Source: Sporolactobacillus sp. THM19-2 (GTDB lineage Bacteria > Bacillota > Bacilli > Bacillales > Sporolactobacillaceae). From it: a DNA stretch of 64,000 bases. A program made the position numbers and the translations under genes. The DNA is taken from the NCBI RefSeq assembly GCF_004153195.1, contig NZ_SEMC01000008.1, forward strand, positions 1 through 64,000, written 5' to 3'. The notes beneath the pieces were generated by a model. The model was not told where the DNA came from. It saw only the letters and a program-made list of their open reading frames with translations, and did not search any database. Positions 45,882 through 54,762 of this stretch are shown one piece after another (the stretch's first letter is position 1; every line of letters starts with the position of its first letter).

Positions 45882-47351
45882 ATGATGGTTGAGGCAACAC
45901 GGGGGCCCGTCCTTATTTTTATGTTCGGAGCCACAGGAGATCTGGCAAGGAGAAAACTTTATCCGGCTCTGTATGAATTATTCAGGAAAGACTATAAATT
46001 TGCCGTGATCGGGATGGCAAGACGACAACATACACATGAATCTTATCGCAGCATGATTGATCGTACACTGAACCCGTCAGCTGATCAACGGAGACGCTTT
46101 CTTAAACGCTTTTATTATCAGCCACTGGATATTGGTAACCCAAATCATTTTGTATTACTGAAAAATATCAGCGATCAGATTGATTCACAATATCACCTGA
46201 AGGGCAACCGTATCTTTTATTTATCGCTTGCCCCGCGTTTTTTCGGAACGGCAACGATTCATTTAAAAAAATCCGGTCTGACTGAAACAGACGGATGGAA
46301 ACGACTTGTGATCGAGAAACCTTTTGGAAATAATCTGGCTTCCGCACGTCAGCTGAACAGTGAATTACTGAAGGTTTTTGATGAATCGGAAATTTATCGA
46401 ATTGATCATTATCTCGGGAAAGAAATGGTTCAGAATATCGAAGCCCTCCGCTTTGCTAATCCGGTTTTTGAATCCGTATGGAATCACCGCAGTATCGCAA
46501 ACGTACAGATCACACTCAGTGAAACTCTCGGCGTCGGCGATCGCGCGAATTACTACGACCAGACGGGTGCCCTTCTTGATATGGTTCAAAATCATATTAT
46601 GCAGCTTCTGACGCTGACAGCGATGGAACCGCCGAGCCAGTTTGATCCGGAAGATATACGTCAGGAGAAGGTTAAAGTACTGAAGTCCATACGTCCGATG
46701 TCACGCGACAATATCGCTGATAAGATTGTTCGTGCCCAGTATAAAGCCGGAGTCATGCCTGACGGAACACGTATAAGCGGTTATCATGAAGAAAATAACA
46801 TCAATGAAACATCTGATACCGAGACCTTCGTGGCTGCACGCTTTTTTATTGATAATTATCGGTGGACAGGTGTCCCCTTCTATATCCGGACGGGAAAGCG
46901 CATGGCAACGAAATGCACGGAAGTCGTGATCGAATTCAAGGATATACCAAACAACCCTTACTTTCATAAGTTTACCCATATCGGTCCCAATCTTCTTGTC
47001 ATTCATATTCAACCGGATGCCGGGCTCTCATTGAAGCTCAATGTCAAGCAGTTCAGTGATGACGGAGAAACTTCTCCTGTATCGATGAATTTCAGCCGCA
47101 CAGGAAAAAGTAAGAACGTCGTGCCTGATGCTTATGAACGTCTTCTTTCTGATTGTCTTAAAGGCGATTCGACCAATTTTACACGCTGGGATGAAGTGGC
47201 CTACTCCTGGGCACTGACAGACTCCATCGTCGCTACCTGGAACAGCGTCCCTCTGGACTACTATGAAGCAGGGACGATGGGGCCGAAATCATCCGACAAG
47301 CTTTTAGCAAAAGATGGATTTCGATGGTGGCCTTTGACACGTATGGAATAA
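45882..47351 (+). CDS. zwf: Glucose-6-phosphate dehydrogenase Zwf
   Basis: First enzyme of the oxidative pentose-phosphate pathway, making NADPH. 489 residues. The coenzyme motif FGATGDLARRKLYPALYEL is at the N terminus, VIEKPFGNNLASA follows, and the active-site RIDHYLGKEMVQNI is near residue 168-180. Start is the ATG at 45882 (or 45885) 6 bases after GAGGG; the TTG frame at 45849 adds 11 residues. The window ends with a gnd gene and also has gapN, so several NADPH sources are encoded here. Confidence 0.96.
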   Translation: MMVEATRGPVLIFMFGATGDLARRKLYPALYELFRKDYKFAVIGMARRQHTHESYRSMIDRTLNPSADQRRRFLKRFYYQPLDIGNPNHFVLLKNISDQIDSQYHLKGNRIFYLSLAPRFFGTATIHLKKSGLTETDGWKRLVIEKPFGNNLASARQLNSELLKVFDESEIYRIDHYLGKEMVQNIEALRFANPVFESVWNHRSIANVQITLSETLGVGDRANYYDQTGALLDMVQNHIMQLLTLTAMEPPSQFDPEDIRQEKVKVLKSIRPMSRDNIADKIVRAQYKAGVMPDGTRISGYHEENNINETSDTETFVAARFFIDNYRWTGVPFYIRTGKRMATKCTEVVIEFKDIPNNPYFHKFTHIGPNLLVIHIQPDAGLSLKLNVKQFSDDGETSPVSMNFSRTGKSKNVVPDAYERLLSDCLKGDSTNFTRWDEVAYSWALTDSIVATWNSVPLDYYEAGTMGPKSSDKLLAKDGFRWWPLTRME

Positions 47352-47368
47352 GTTCATTTCTAAAAAAT

Positions 47369-47412
47369 AAAACAGGTCCGGTGAGTAAATAATGAATCAC
47401 CGGACCTGTTTT
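47369..47412. terminator. Bidirectional terminator between zwf and dat
   Basis: Perfect 16-bp stem (47369-47384 with 47397-47412), loop of 12, with A and T tails. Serves both convergent genes. Confidence 0.9.
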
Positions 47413-47428
47413 GTATTCTCCTTCTTCA

Positions 47429-48283
47429 TCAGGATAATGTTGCCCCTTTCACACGGTTCACCGCACGATCAAAAGCCTCTGCCAGCTTTAATGTGATCTC
47501 TCCAGCTTTTCCGTCCGACACCGGGTGATCATCAATTTGAGTAACCGGTTTGACTTCGTTCCCTGTACTGGTGATAAAGGCCTCATCAGCAGCAAACAGT
47601 TCCTCAAGAGTAAACGTACGTTCAACAACAGGAATATTGAGTTTTGAGGCAAGATCAAGAACGAAAAGTCTGGTGATGCCATTCAATATATAATGATCTG
47701 CAGGATGAGTGATCAGCTTCCCGCCCCGGACGATAAAAACGTTACTTGATGCCCCTTCAGTTACTATATCTCCACGGTGCTGAATTGCTTCTTCCGCCCC
47801 ATTTTCATGCGCCTTTTGTTTAGCCAGAACGTTGCCCAGCAGATTCAGGGTTTTTATATCACAACGCAGCCAGCGAATGTCTTCCGCCAGAACAACTTTT
47901 ATTCCTTCCTCTCTGTGTTTATCACGGGGAAAGAGGGTTGCTGACCCTGTCAGTACTGGGGAAACGCCATCCGGAAAATAATGTTTGCGCGGAGCAGCTC
48001 CCCTCGTTATCTGAAAATAGACCATTCCATCGCCAATTGCATTACGCTTAATCAGCTGCTTCAGGTTATCAGTTAAATTTTCTATACTGCAGGGTAATTT
48101 AATCCTGAGTTCCCGTGCACTGCGTACCAGCCTCTTCATATGTCCTTCTAAAAGGAACATTTGTCCGGAGTACACTCTTATTGCCTCATAAATGCCGTCC
48201 CCAAATTGATAGCCCCTGTCCTCCATGTCCACTTTACCCTTTTCTCTTGGCAACAATTGATTCTGATATAAAATGAATGACAA
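47429..48283 (-). CDS. dat: D-amino acid aminotransferase Dat
   Basis: Class IV PLP aminotransferase that exchanges D-alanine and D-glutamate nitrogen for cell-wall precursors. 284 residues, family length. RGYQFGDGIYEAIRVY, the catalytic lysine in TLNLLGNVLAKQKA, TEGASSNVF and LNGITR are visible. The arginine at DIRWLRCDIKTLN fits the D-amino acid group better than the branched-chain IlvE group. The TTG start has GGAGG 8 bases upstream. Convergent with zwf. Confidence 0.88.
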   Translation of the reverse strand: MSFILYQNQLLPREKGKVDMEDRGYQFGDGIYEAIRVYSGQMFLLEGHMKRLVRSARELRIKLPCSIENLTDNLKQLIKRNAIGDGMVYFQITRGAAPRKHYFPDGVSPVLTGSATLFPRDKHREEGIKVVLAEDIRWLRCDIKTLNLLGNVLAKQKAHENGAEEAIQHRGDIVTEGASSNVFIVRGGKLITHPADHYILNGITRLFVLDLASKLNIPVVERTFTLEELFAADEAFITSTGNEVKPVTQIDDHPVSDGKAGEITLKLAEAFDRAVNRVKGATLS

Positions 48284-48410
48284 ATTATATTCCTCCCTGT
48301 CAGACGAAAATCAAGCGTTTCATACAGATCATTTTAGCATATTCTTTATTTTCCAGACAGACAAATCTGATTTGAAAACCGTCATCCTGCGGCCGGCAAC
48401 GTGTACATGC

Positions 48411-49163
48411 TTATCTTCTTTTGTCTATGGCATACAAAAGCCTCCGGGACATTTTCTGATAACCTGAGTTATTGGGATGAAAATGATCTTCATAAAGTAA
48501 TGAATCTCCGGATCCCCGAAAAATATCCGAAGTGGGTATGAAGGTAATATTCCGATATTTCTCCGCGATGGATTTGCTTCCCTCATTCCATTTGTTCAGA
48601 AGGGGAACAAAATCCCGGTTTGCATCGCCCAAATATTCTTCAAATGGATTATAAAGGCCCAAAAAATAAATATGTGCTTCAGGATTAATTTTCCGAAGTT
48701 CTGAAAAAATGATATTTAAATTTTTACCAAAAATCTTCTGCTGTTTTTCGAAGTCTGCGGTTGACAGATCCATAAAATGTTCTCTCAGGACCCGAACGAT
48801 ATCATTACCGCCGATCGTCAGGAATATGGTATTTGATTGTTTAATAGATTCTCTGACTTCCGGTTTATTCAGTACGATAATGAGATCTCTCGACGTATCT
48901 CCGCGATGACCGAAATCTTTAAAAGAGACCTGACGTACCTGTTTTTGCTTTTTTAAAGACTGTACCGTCCTCCCGACATAGCCCTTATTTTTTTCATCAC
49001 CAACACCTTCTGTCAGTGAGTCTCCAAGAGCAGTGATCTGATAAGAATAAGTCACCGGTTTTTCTTCTCTGTCCCTTGACAACAGGTGATAAAGACCAAA
49101 AACGGCAGCAACGAGTACCAGAAGAATAAATAAAATGATTATCGTTCTTTTCATTCTTTTCAT
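48411..49163 (-). CDS. Membrane-anchored GDSL/SGNH lipase-like protein (YpmR-like)
   Basis: 250 residues. One N-terminal membrane anchor (KRTIIILFILLVLVAAVFGL) leaves the catalytic part outside. SGNH blocks are visible: ITALGDSLTEG (Ser), KDFGHRGDTS (Gly), TIGGNDIVRV (Asn) and EDHFHPNNSGYQ (Asp-His). It matches B. subtilis YpmR in length and motifs. Substrate unknown. It precedes, in the same orientation, the GrpB gene. Confidence 0.85.
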   Translation of the reverse strand: MKRMKRTIIILFILLVLVAAVFGLYHLLSRDREEKPVTYSYQITALGDSLTEGVGDEKNKGYVGRTVQSLKKQKQVRQVSFKDFGHRGDTSRDLIIVLNKPEVRESIKQSNTIFLTIGGNDIVRVLREHFMDLSTADFEKQQKIFGKNLNIIFSELRKINPEAHIYFLGLYNPFEEYLGDANRDFVPLLNKWNEGSKSIAEKYRNITFIPTSDIFRGSGDSLLYEDHFHPNNSGYQKMSRRLLYAIDKRR

Positions 49164-49190
49164 CCGGTACCCTCTCCATCTACACTTGAT

Positions 49191-49712
49191 TTATGCATAC
49201 CACCAGTCCAGTGCACGCTCTTCAATTTTCTTAACTGCCGCACTTTTCCCGTACTGATAACTTTCAGCATCATAAGGAAAGGCTTCAGCCAACTGTAATT
49301 TTAACCCGCTGTAAAAATCGGCATCCTCACTGTGCGTCCTGAGATAATCACGAAAAGCGAGATGTCTGATTACTTCTTCGGAATCTTTTTCAAAAATATG
49401 AAGATGAACTAAGTGGTTTCCCTCCGCATCCTCCTTACAGAAATAACGTCTGCCCTTAATACCGTTCTCACCCAGTGGTTGATAGCCCAGCTTTTCAAAT
49501 GTCTGATTCCATGAATCAACCTCCTGAATGGACAAGGTTTCCGCCAATATATCTATCGTCGGTTTAGCAGCCATCCCGGGTATCGATGTGCTCCCGACAT
49601 GATAAACCGATTGCAGGAGGGTATTGACATGATGTAACAGTCTGGAAGACTCATGTCTGTACGCTTGTTCCCAGGTTTCCTGATAGGGAGTTACGACAAC
49701 ATGTCTCACCAT
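49191..49712 (-). CDS. GrpB/UPF0157 family nucleotidyltransferase-like protein
   Basis: 173 residues. Carries the GrpB signature YQETWEQAYRHE, then VYHVGSTSIPGMAAKPTIDIL with a GS motif and Asp residues of the nucleotidyltransferase fold, and HLVHLHIFE. GrpB proteins are usually regarded as minimal nucleotidyltransferases. No role is assigned. Confidence 0.85.
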   Translation of the reverse strand: MVRHVVVTPYQETWEQAYRHESSRLLHHVNTLLQSVYHVGSTSIPGMAAKPTIDILAETLSIQEVDSWNQTFEKLGYQPLGENGIKGRRYFCKEDAEGNHLVHLHIFEKDSEEVIRHLAFRDYLRTHSEDADFYSGLKLQLAEAFPYDAESYQYGKSAAVKKIEERALDWWYA

Positions 49713-49806
49713 ATTTCACCGCCTCCGACTTTTATCAACAAATTTATCACAGAATTCGCATTGTTACCAGTTTATCACAGGGTATCGGGCAGAGAAATAA
49801 GTCAGT

Positions 49807-49832
49807 AAAAAAGCAGCGGGATATTCCGCTGC
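49807..49832 (-). terminator. Terminator after the FbpB-like gene
   Basis: GCAGCGG (49813-49819) with CCGCTGC (49826-49832), 6-base loop, then six T on the minus strand. Confidence 0.8.
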
Positions 49833-49845
49833 CTGAACAAGTCTT

Positions 49846-49965
49846 TTATTTCACTGTACGCCTTTGAACTATTTTATCCTCAATTTTTTCGAGGGCTTTT
49901 TCATTTTGAAGAATTTCTGATTTGTTCTTCAAAACCAGTTCCTTGTAGGTATATTTTTTCCTCAT
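49846..49965 (-). CDS. FbpB-like small basic protein
   Basis: A 39-residue ORF: MRKKYTYKELVLKNKSEI at the start, then LQNEKALEKIEDKIVQRR near the end. It closely follows the pattern of B. subtilis FbpB, a Fur-regulated 48-residue-class basic protein that helps the FsrA small RNA repress iron-rich proteins, including aconitase. GGCGGTG lies 5-7 bases before the ATG and a terminator follows the stop. It is the next gene downstream of acnA in the same orientation. No clear Fur box was found in front of it, so iron control is unproved. Confidence 0.75.
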   Translation of the reverse strand: MRKKYTYKELVLKNKSEILQNEKALEKIEDKIVQRRTVK

Positions 49966-50143
49966 GAAATCACCGCCTTCCTGGCTCTACACATATTGTA
50001 AGCTATTACACGTCATCATCTGATATTGTGTGAATTTTTCATTATATTATGTTATTCCCGAAAAATTCAGTTCTTAAACCCATGATGAAAATCGGGCAGG
50101 AGACATTCTTCAATTTCGAATCTGCACACGAAGGCTCACAGCA

Positions 50144-50170
50144 AAAGGGCTGCCCGCCGGACAGCCCTTT
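50144..50170 (-). terminator. Hairpin downstream of acnA and of the folded element
   Basis: AAAGGGCTG (50144-50152) with CAGCCCTTT (50162-50170), followed on the minus strand by TTTTGC. The T run is short, so it is a weak terminator. Confidence 0.5.
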
Positions 50171-50187
50171 AGTTGAAGAAGATAAAA

Positions 50188-50287
50188 ATGTTTATCCATG
50201 AATCAGATACGACCCCTATCCGTATCCGGCGCTTTCGGGATGCATCGACTAAGTTCGTCTTAGCGATGGAATCCCCGCCATAAACAT
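50188..50287 (-). ncRNA. Candidate three-way-junction structured RNA
   Basis: Outer stem ATGTTTAT (50188-50195) with ATAAACAT (50280-50287). One arm: GATACG (50206-50211) with CGTATC (50221-50226), loop ACCCCTATC. Second, long arm: GGCG, GGGAT, CATCG and CTAAG on the 5' side (50228-50253) pair in order with CTTAG, CGATG, ATCCC and CGCC (50259-50279) around loop TTCGT, with small bulges. About 100 bases fold almost completely. Strand is inferred from acnA reading into it; a DNA-level inverted repeat is the alternative. Confidence 0.5.
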
Positions 50288-50358
50288 GTCAAAACCATTT
50301 CTTTCTTCTCCGGAAATTAGTCTTTCCTTTATGTTAAAAATCATTCAGGAGATTCAAA

Positions 50359-53100
50359 TCATTCATTCTTATTTAATTTCCGGCGTAAGACCATCTGGAG
50401 AATGCCTCCGTTGCGGTAATATTCGATCTCCACTTCGCTGTCGAATCTTACCGTGAGTTCAAACTTCGTTTCTTTACCCTCTTCCGATACAGCTTTCGCC
50501 TGAAGTGTTTGTCCGGGGGTGACTTTTTCGTCAAGATGGATTGTTATTTTTTCCTTTCCATTCAGGCCCAGTGAATCTGCGCTCTCGCCTTTCTTAAACT
50601 GAAGCGGCAGGACGCCCATCATAACCAGATTACTTCTGTGAATGCGTTCAAAGCTTCGGGCGATAACTGCTTTGATGCCAAGCAAATTGGTTCCCTTGGC
50701 TGCCCAGTCACGCGAACTGCCCATGCCATAATCATCTCCGGCAAGAACGACCAGACCGGTGTTGCTTTCTTTATACTTCATTGCTGCATCATAGATGGGC
50801 ATCACTTCATTTGTCGGCCAGTAGGTGGTATAGCCACCTTCTGTTCCAGGGGCGATTTGATTACGGATTCGTACATTAGCAAAGGTCCCACGCATCATCA
50901 CTTCATGGTTGCCACGTCTTGATCCATAAGAATTGAAATCAAACCATTTTACACCCTTACTCAGCAGATATTGCCCGGCGGGACTTTTTTTGGCTATACT
51001 CCCGGCAGGTGATATGTGGTCAGTCGTTACGGAATCACCAAACTTGCCAATAACACGCAGATCTTCAAGCGGTTTGATTTCATTAAGGTCTGCAGACAAG
51101 TGTTTGAAAAACGGTGGATTTTGAATGTAGGTCGAATCCGGATCCCAGTCGTACAACTCTCCCTCACTAGTCTGAATGTTGTTCCAGCGCTGATTTTCCG
51201 TGAAGACGCGGGAATATTCCTTTTTAAACATCTCAGGACTGACCGACCGGTTCATGACTGCATCGATTTCTGCTCTCGAGGGCCAGATATCCTTGAAATA
51301 GACCTCATTGCCATCTTTATCTTTACCAAATGAATCATGCTGCATATCGAAGTAGACCGAGCCGGCAAGCGCAAACGCAACCACAAGCGGGGGTGAGGCC
51401 AGATAGTTCGCGCGTACCAGCGGATGAATACGACCTTCGAAGTTTCTGTTTCCTGATAATACCGCAGCCACCGTAAGATCGCCATCTACGACAGATTTTT
51501 CGACCTCTTCAGGAAGTGGTCCTGAATTACCGATACAGGTGGTGCATCCATATCCGACGAGATTGAATCCGAGTTTTTCCAGATAAGGAGTCAGTCCTGC
51601 CTGTGCCAGATAGTCAGTAACCACCTTTGAACCAGGTGCAAGGCTGGTTTTTACATATGAAGGCACCGACAGGCCCTTCTCGACAGCTTTCTTTGCAACC
51701 AGCCCGGCACCAATCATCACGCTGGGATTACTGGTATTAGTGCAGCTCGTAATCGCCGCGATGACAACCGCACCGGTTTTCAATGTGACCTGACTTCCAT
51801 CCGGATGTGTCACAACAGCCTCTTTATTGATCTCCTCATCACCGAATCCAAACCCGTGATTTCCTGATGGTCTTGTGAGAGAAGCAGCAAACTCTTTTTT
51901 CATCCCGGTCAAAGGAATCCGATCCTGCGGACGCTTAGGCCCGGAAACAGATGGCTGTATCTCTGATAAATTCAGATCAACGACTTTTGTAAATCTTGGA
52001 TCTGCAGCATCTGGTGTATAATACAGATGATTTTCTTTGCAATAATCTTCAACAAGCTGTACCTGTTCCTCAGAACGACCGGTCAGTCGTAAATAATCCA
52101 GAGTCACGCGATCAACGGGAAAGAAAGTTGCTGTTGCACCGTTTTCAGGTGACATGTTTGAAATGGTGGCCCGGTCAGCCAGTGACATGTGAGAAAGACT
52201 CGGGCCGAAAAACTCAACAAACTTGCCGACAACACTCTCTTCACGAAGCATCTGAGTGACACTGAGCGCAAGATCGGTCGCCGTGGTCCCTTCAGGAAGG
52301 CTCCCGGTAATTCGGACACCAACGACATCAGGAACCGGGAAATACGAAGGCTGCCCCAGCATACCCGCTTCTGCTTCGATGCCACCGACACCCCAGCCGA
52401 GAACGCCGAGTCCATTGATCATCGTCGTGTGTGAATCGGTACCGATCAGAGTATCCGGAAAGGCAAGTAAACTGCCGTCTTCTTCTTTTTTATGAAGGAC
52501 AACAGAAGCCAGATACTCCAGATTAACCTGGTGAACAATGCCGGTAGCCGGAGGAACCGCATGAAAATTTTCAAACGACTTCTGTGCCCATTTTAAAAAT
52601 TTATAGCGCTCGCCGTTTCTTTCAAATTCTTTTTCCATGTTGACTTTCAGTGCGTCCGTCGTACCAAAGCGGTCGACCTGCACAGAATGATCCACGACCA
52701 GGTCTACCGTTTTTTCAGGATTGATTTTCTCCGGATCTCCACCAAGATCAGCCATTGCTTTTCTTAAAGAAGCCAGATCAACAACTGCCGGTACACCGGT
52801 AAAATCCTGTAAAATAATGCGTGCGGGATTGAAGGGGACATCAATCCCCTTATTCAGATCATCCGTACCCCATCTTGCCAGATTTTCAACATGTTCTCTT
52901 TTAATAACAACGCCATCACACTGGCGTAAAAGCGCTTCCAGTAATACCTTGATTGAATAGGGCAGGCGCTCAATATCCCCGAACGCTTTCAATGCATCAA
53001 GCTGATAATAGCAATATGTTTTTCCGGCACTCTTAAATGTCTGGCGTGCATGAAACATATCTGTTACGCCTGAAGTCTTTGTTTCCGCTGATGTCGCCAT
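50359..53100 (-). CDS. acnA: Aconitate hydratase AcnA/CitB
   Basis: Interconverts citrate and isocitrate in the TCA cycle with a [4Fe-4S] cluster; the apo form of B. subtilis CitB also binds RNA. 913 residues, cytoplasmic form. Seen are [21 protein letters not shown], cluster cysteines in [13 protein letters not shown] and [25 protein letters not shown], and the C-terminal [16 protein letters not shown] domain with the mobile Arg-Ser site. The ATG at 53100 has AGGAAGGTG 6 bases upstream; a GTG 9 bases earlier overlaps that site. A CcpC-type dyad lies about 100 bases upstream. Confidence 0.97.
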   Translation of the reverse strand: MATSAETKTSGVTDMFHARQTFKSAGKTYCYYQLDALKAFGDIERLPYSIKVLLEALLRQCDGVVIKREHVENLARWGTDDLNKGIDVPFNPARIILQDFTGVPAVVDLASLRKAMADLGGDPEKINPEKTVDLVVDHSVQVDRFGTTDALKVNMEKEFERNGERYKFLKWAQKSFENFHAVPPATGIVHQVNLEYLASVVLHKKEEDGSLLAFPDTLIGTDSHTTMINGLGVLGWGVGGIEAEAGMLGQPSYFPVPDVVGVRITGSLPEGTTATDLALSVTQMLREESVVGKFVEFFGPSLSHMSLADRATISNMSPENGATATFFPVDRVTLDYLRLTGRSEEQVQLVEDYCKENHLYYTPDAADPRFTKVVDLNLSEIQPSVSGPKRPQDRIPLTGMKKEFAASLTRPSGNHGFGFGDEEINKEAVVTHPDGSQVTLKTGAVVIAAITSCTNTSNPSVMIGAGLVAKKAVEKGLSVPSYVKTSLAPGSKVVTDYLAQAGLTPYLEKLGFNLVGYGCTTCIGNSGPLPEEVEKSVVDGDLTVAAVLSGNRNFEGRIHPLVRANYLASPPLVVAFALAGSVYFDMQHDSFGKDKDGNEVYFKDIWPSRAEIDAVMNRSVSPEMFKKEYSRVFTENQRWNNIQTSEGELYDWDPDSTYIQNPPFFKHLSADLNEIKPLEDLRVIGKFGDSVTTDHISPAGSIAKKSPAGQYLLSKGVKWFDFNSYGSRRGNHEVMMRGTFANVRIRNQIAPGTEGGYTTYWPTNEVMPIYDAAMKYKESNTGLVVLAGDDYGMGSSRDWAAKGTNLLGIKAVIARSFERIHRSNLVMMGVLPLQFKKGESADSLGLNGKEKITIHLDEKVTPGQTLQAKAVSEEGKETKFELTVRFDSEVEIEYYRNGGILQMVLRRKLNKNE

Positions 53101-53201
53101 GTCATTCACCTTCCTTTAATTATTCAATCTATAAAAGGTTCCTAACTTAATATTAAGGGAATGACTCAAATAAGTAAAATTAAATAATGCGATCCACATT
53201 G

Positions 53202-53216
53202 ATAAGTTTTTCTTAT
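53202..53216. promoter_or_regulatory. CcpC-type dyad upstream of acnA
   Basis: The sequence reads ATAA-GTTTTTC-TTAT, an exact ATAA-N7-TTAT dyad as bound by CcpC, the citrate-responsive repressor of citB in Bacillus. It is flanked by GATAAG/CTTATC symmetry. Its distance from the ATG (about 100 bases) fits a promoter position. No CcpC gene is in the window. Confidence 0.5.
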
Positions 53217-53280
53217 CAGTGACCGCATCAATTACATTCATTTAATTATAGATGGAATATCCTGCGATTTGAACAGGCCA

Positions 53281-54012
53281 TCAGGTCGATTTAGTGAGCT
53301 GAACGATAAATTTATAACGATCTGCGCGATATAATGACCTGGTGAATTCAAAAGCTGTCCCATTTTTCAAAAACGAAATACGTTCGATGACAAGAATGGG
53401 TGACCCCTCTGGTACGTCAAGTAAATGAGCTTCTTCAGCGGTGACCAGAGCCGCTTCAAGTGACTGCTCGGCATGATCAATTTTGAGTCCGCGTGATTTT
53501 TCAACATAGTCATACAGTGATGTATCCGCTTCTGAAGATGTCAGTCCTGGAACAATCTTCTCCGGGATATATGTTGTTTCAATCGCCATAGGGCGCTGAT
53601 CTGCGTATCTGGTCCTCCTGATCTGATAGACCTGTTCACTTTCACTAAGCTGAAGCTTGCGACCAATTTCTATTCCGACCGAAATCAGATCAAAACCCAG
53701 GAGTTTACTGCCGGGGTTCAGTCCACGGTTCAGCATATCCTCAGTGAATCCATTAAGTTGGTTCAGAGCTTTTTCGATCTTTCTCTGATCGGAGACAAAA
53801 GTCCCCTTCCCTTTTTTTCGAATCAGAACCCCGGAATTAACTAATTCCATAACAGCCTGGCGGATAGTCATCCGTGACACGTGAAATTTTTCAGTAAACT
53901 CCCTTTCAGACGGAATTTTATCGCCTGATTTCAGGTTCTTATTCCTGATCAGCCCTTCGATATACTGCTTTATCTGATAATATACCGGAACGGGCGATTG
54001 CCGATCAATCAT
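53281..54012 (-). CDS. nagR: GntR-family regulator of amino sugar use (NagR/YvoA-like)
   Basis: HutC-subfamily GntR regulator of 243 residues. The winged helix reads LKSGDKIPSEREFTEKFHVSRMTIRQAVMEL with GKGTFV closing the wing. The effector domain has ALNQLNGFTEDMLNRG and late YIPEKIVPGL. Immediately follows nagB with zero gap in the leftward nagA-nagB-nagR operon, the same order as in B. subtilis (YvoA = NagR). Its operator-type palindrome lies before nagA. It responds to glucosamine-6-phosphate or N-acetylglucosamine-6-phosphate in relatives. Confidence 0.92.
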   Translation of the reverse strand: MIDRQSPVPVYYQIKQYIEGLIRNKNLKSGDKIPSEREFTEKFHVSRMTIRQAVMELVNSGVLIRKKGKGTFVSDQRKIEKALNQLNGFTEDMLNRGLNPGSKLLGFDLISVGIEIGRKLQLSESEQVYQIRRTRYADQRPMAIETTYIPEKIVPGLTSSEADTSLYDYVEKSRGLKIDHAEQSLEAALVTAEEAHLLDVPEGSPILVIERISFLKNGTAFEFTRSLYRADRYKFIVQLTKST

Positions 54013-54762
54013 TCAGGGTCTCACCACTTTGCCCGGTACAAGTGACAGCGCCGCTTCATCAGCTATTATGGTCACATTGGGATGCTGAATGAGTGCTGAA
54101 GCAGGGAATTTTTCGTCAGATTTTGTGGATGACAGCAGTTCTTTCATGGCTTCAGCTTTTGCCTTTCCTGATGCAATCAGGAGGATGGCTTTGCTCTTTA
54201 AAATTGTTCCGATACCCATGGTGATCGCCTTTTCCGGAACCTCACTCAAACTGCTGAAATAGCGTGCATTCGCTGCACGGGTTGATGGTGTCAGTGTGAC
54301 GACATGCGTCCCGATATCGTGAGGGGTCCCCGGTTCGTTGAAGCCGATATGCCCGTTCTGACCAATCCCGAGAAGCTGGAGATCAATTCCACCCAGGTGC
54401 TCAATTAACCGATCATACTTCAGACAGGCTTCTTTCAGGGATGCTGCGTTCCCGTCCGGTAAAAAACAATGATCTGCTCTAAGATCAACATGGTTGAATA
54501 GTTTTTCTTTCATATAATGATGATAACTGTTAGGATCATCCTGAATTAATCCGACATACTCATCCAGATTAACGGTTGTCACCTGTTTATAACTGGTGTG
54601 ATTTTTGTTGTAATCTTCGACAAGTTCTTTATATGTTCCTTCAGGCGTGCCTCCAGTTGCCAGGCCAAGTACTGCCTGAGGCTTTTCATGAATAAAGTCA
54701 CTGATCGCCTTAGCCGCCCTCTGGCTTAATGCTTTCTGATTCGCTACCGTTATTAATTTCAA
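54013..54762 (-). CDS. nagB: Glucosamine-6-phosphate deaminase NagB
   Basis: Converts glucosamine-6-phosphate to fructose-6-phosphate and ammonia. 249 residues, the short monomeric form. LGLATGGTPEGTYKEL, NLDEYVGL, GIGQNGHIGFNEPGTP and the general VTLTPSTRAANAR are visible. It overlaps nagA by 4 bases and directly precedes nagR. With NagA it feeds amino sugars from wall turnover into glycolysis. Confidence 0.95.
   Translation of the reverse strand: MKLITVANQKALSQRAAKAISDFIHEKPQAVLGLATGGTPEGTYKELVEDYNKNHTSYKQVTTVNLDEYVGLIQDDPNSYHHYMKEKLFNHVDLRADHCFLPDGNAASLKEACLKYDRLIEHLGGIDLQLLGIGQNGHIGFNEPGTPHDIGTHVVTLTPSTRAANARYFSSLSEVPEKAITMGIGTILKSKAILLIASGKAKAEAMKELLSSTKSDEKFPASALIQHPNVTIIADEAALSLVPGKVVRP

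Larger units (their letters stand above)
49966..50358. other. Gene-free region between acnA and the FbpB-like gene
   Basis: 393 bases. It contains a weak -10 TATAAT (50041-50046) that could serve the FbpB-like gene, the hairpin at 50144-50170, and the large folded element at 50188-50287. No larger coding frame. Confidence 0.5.
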
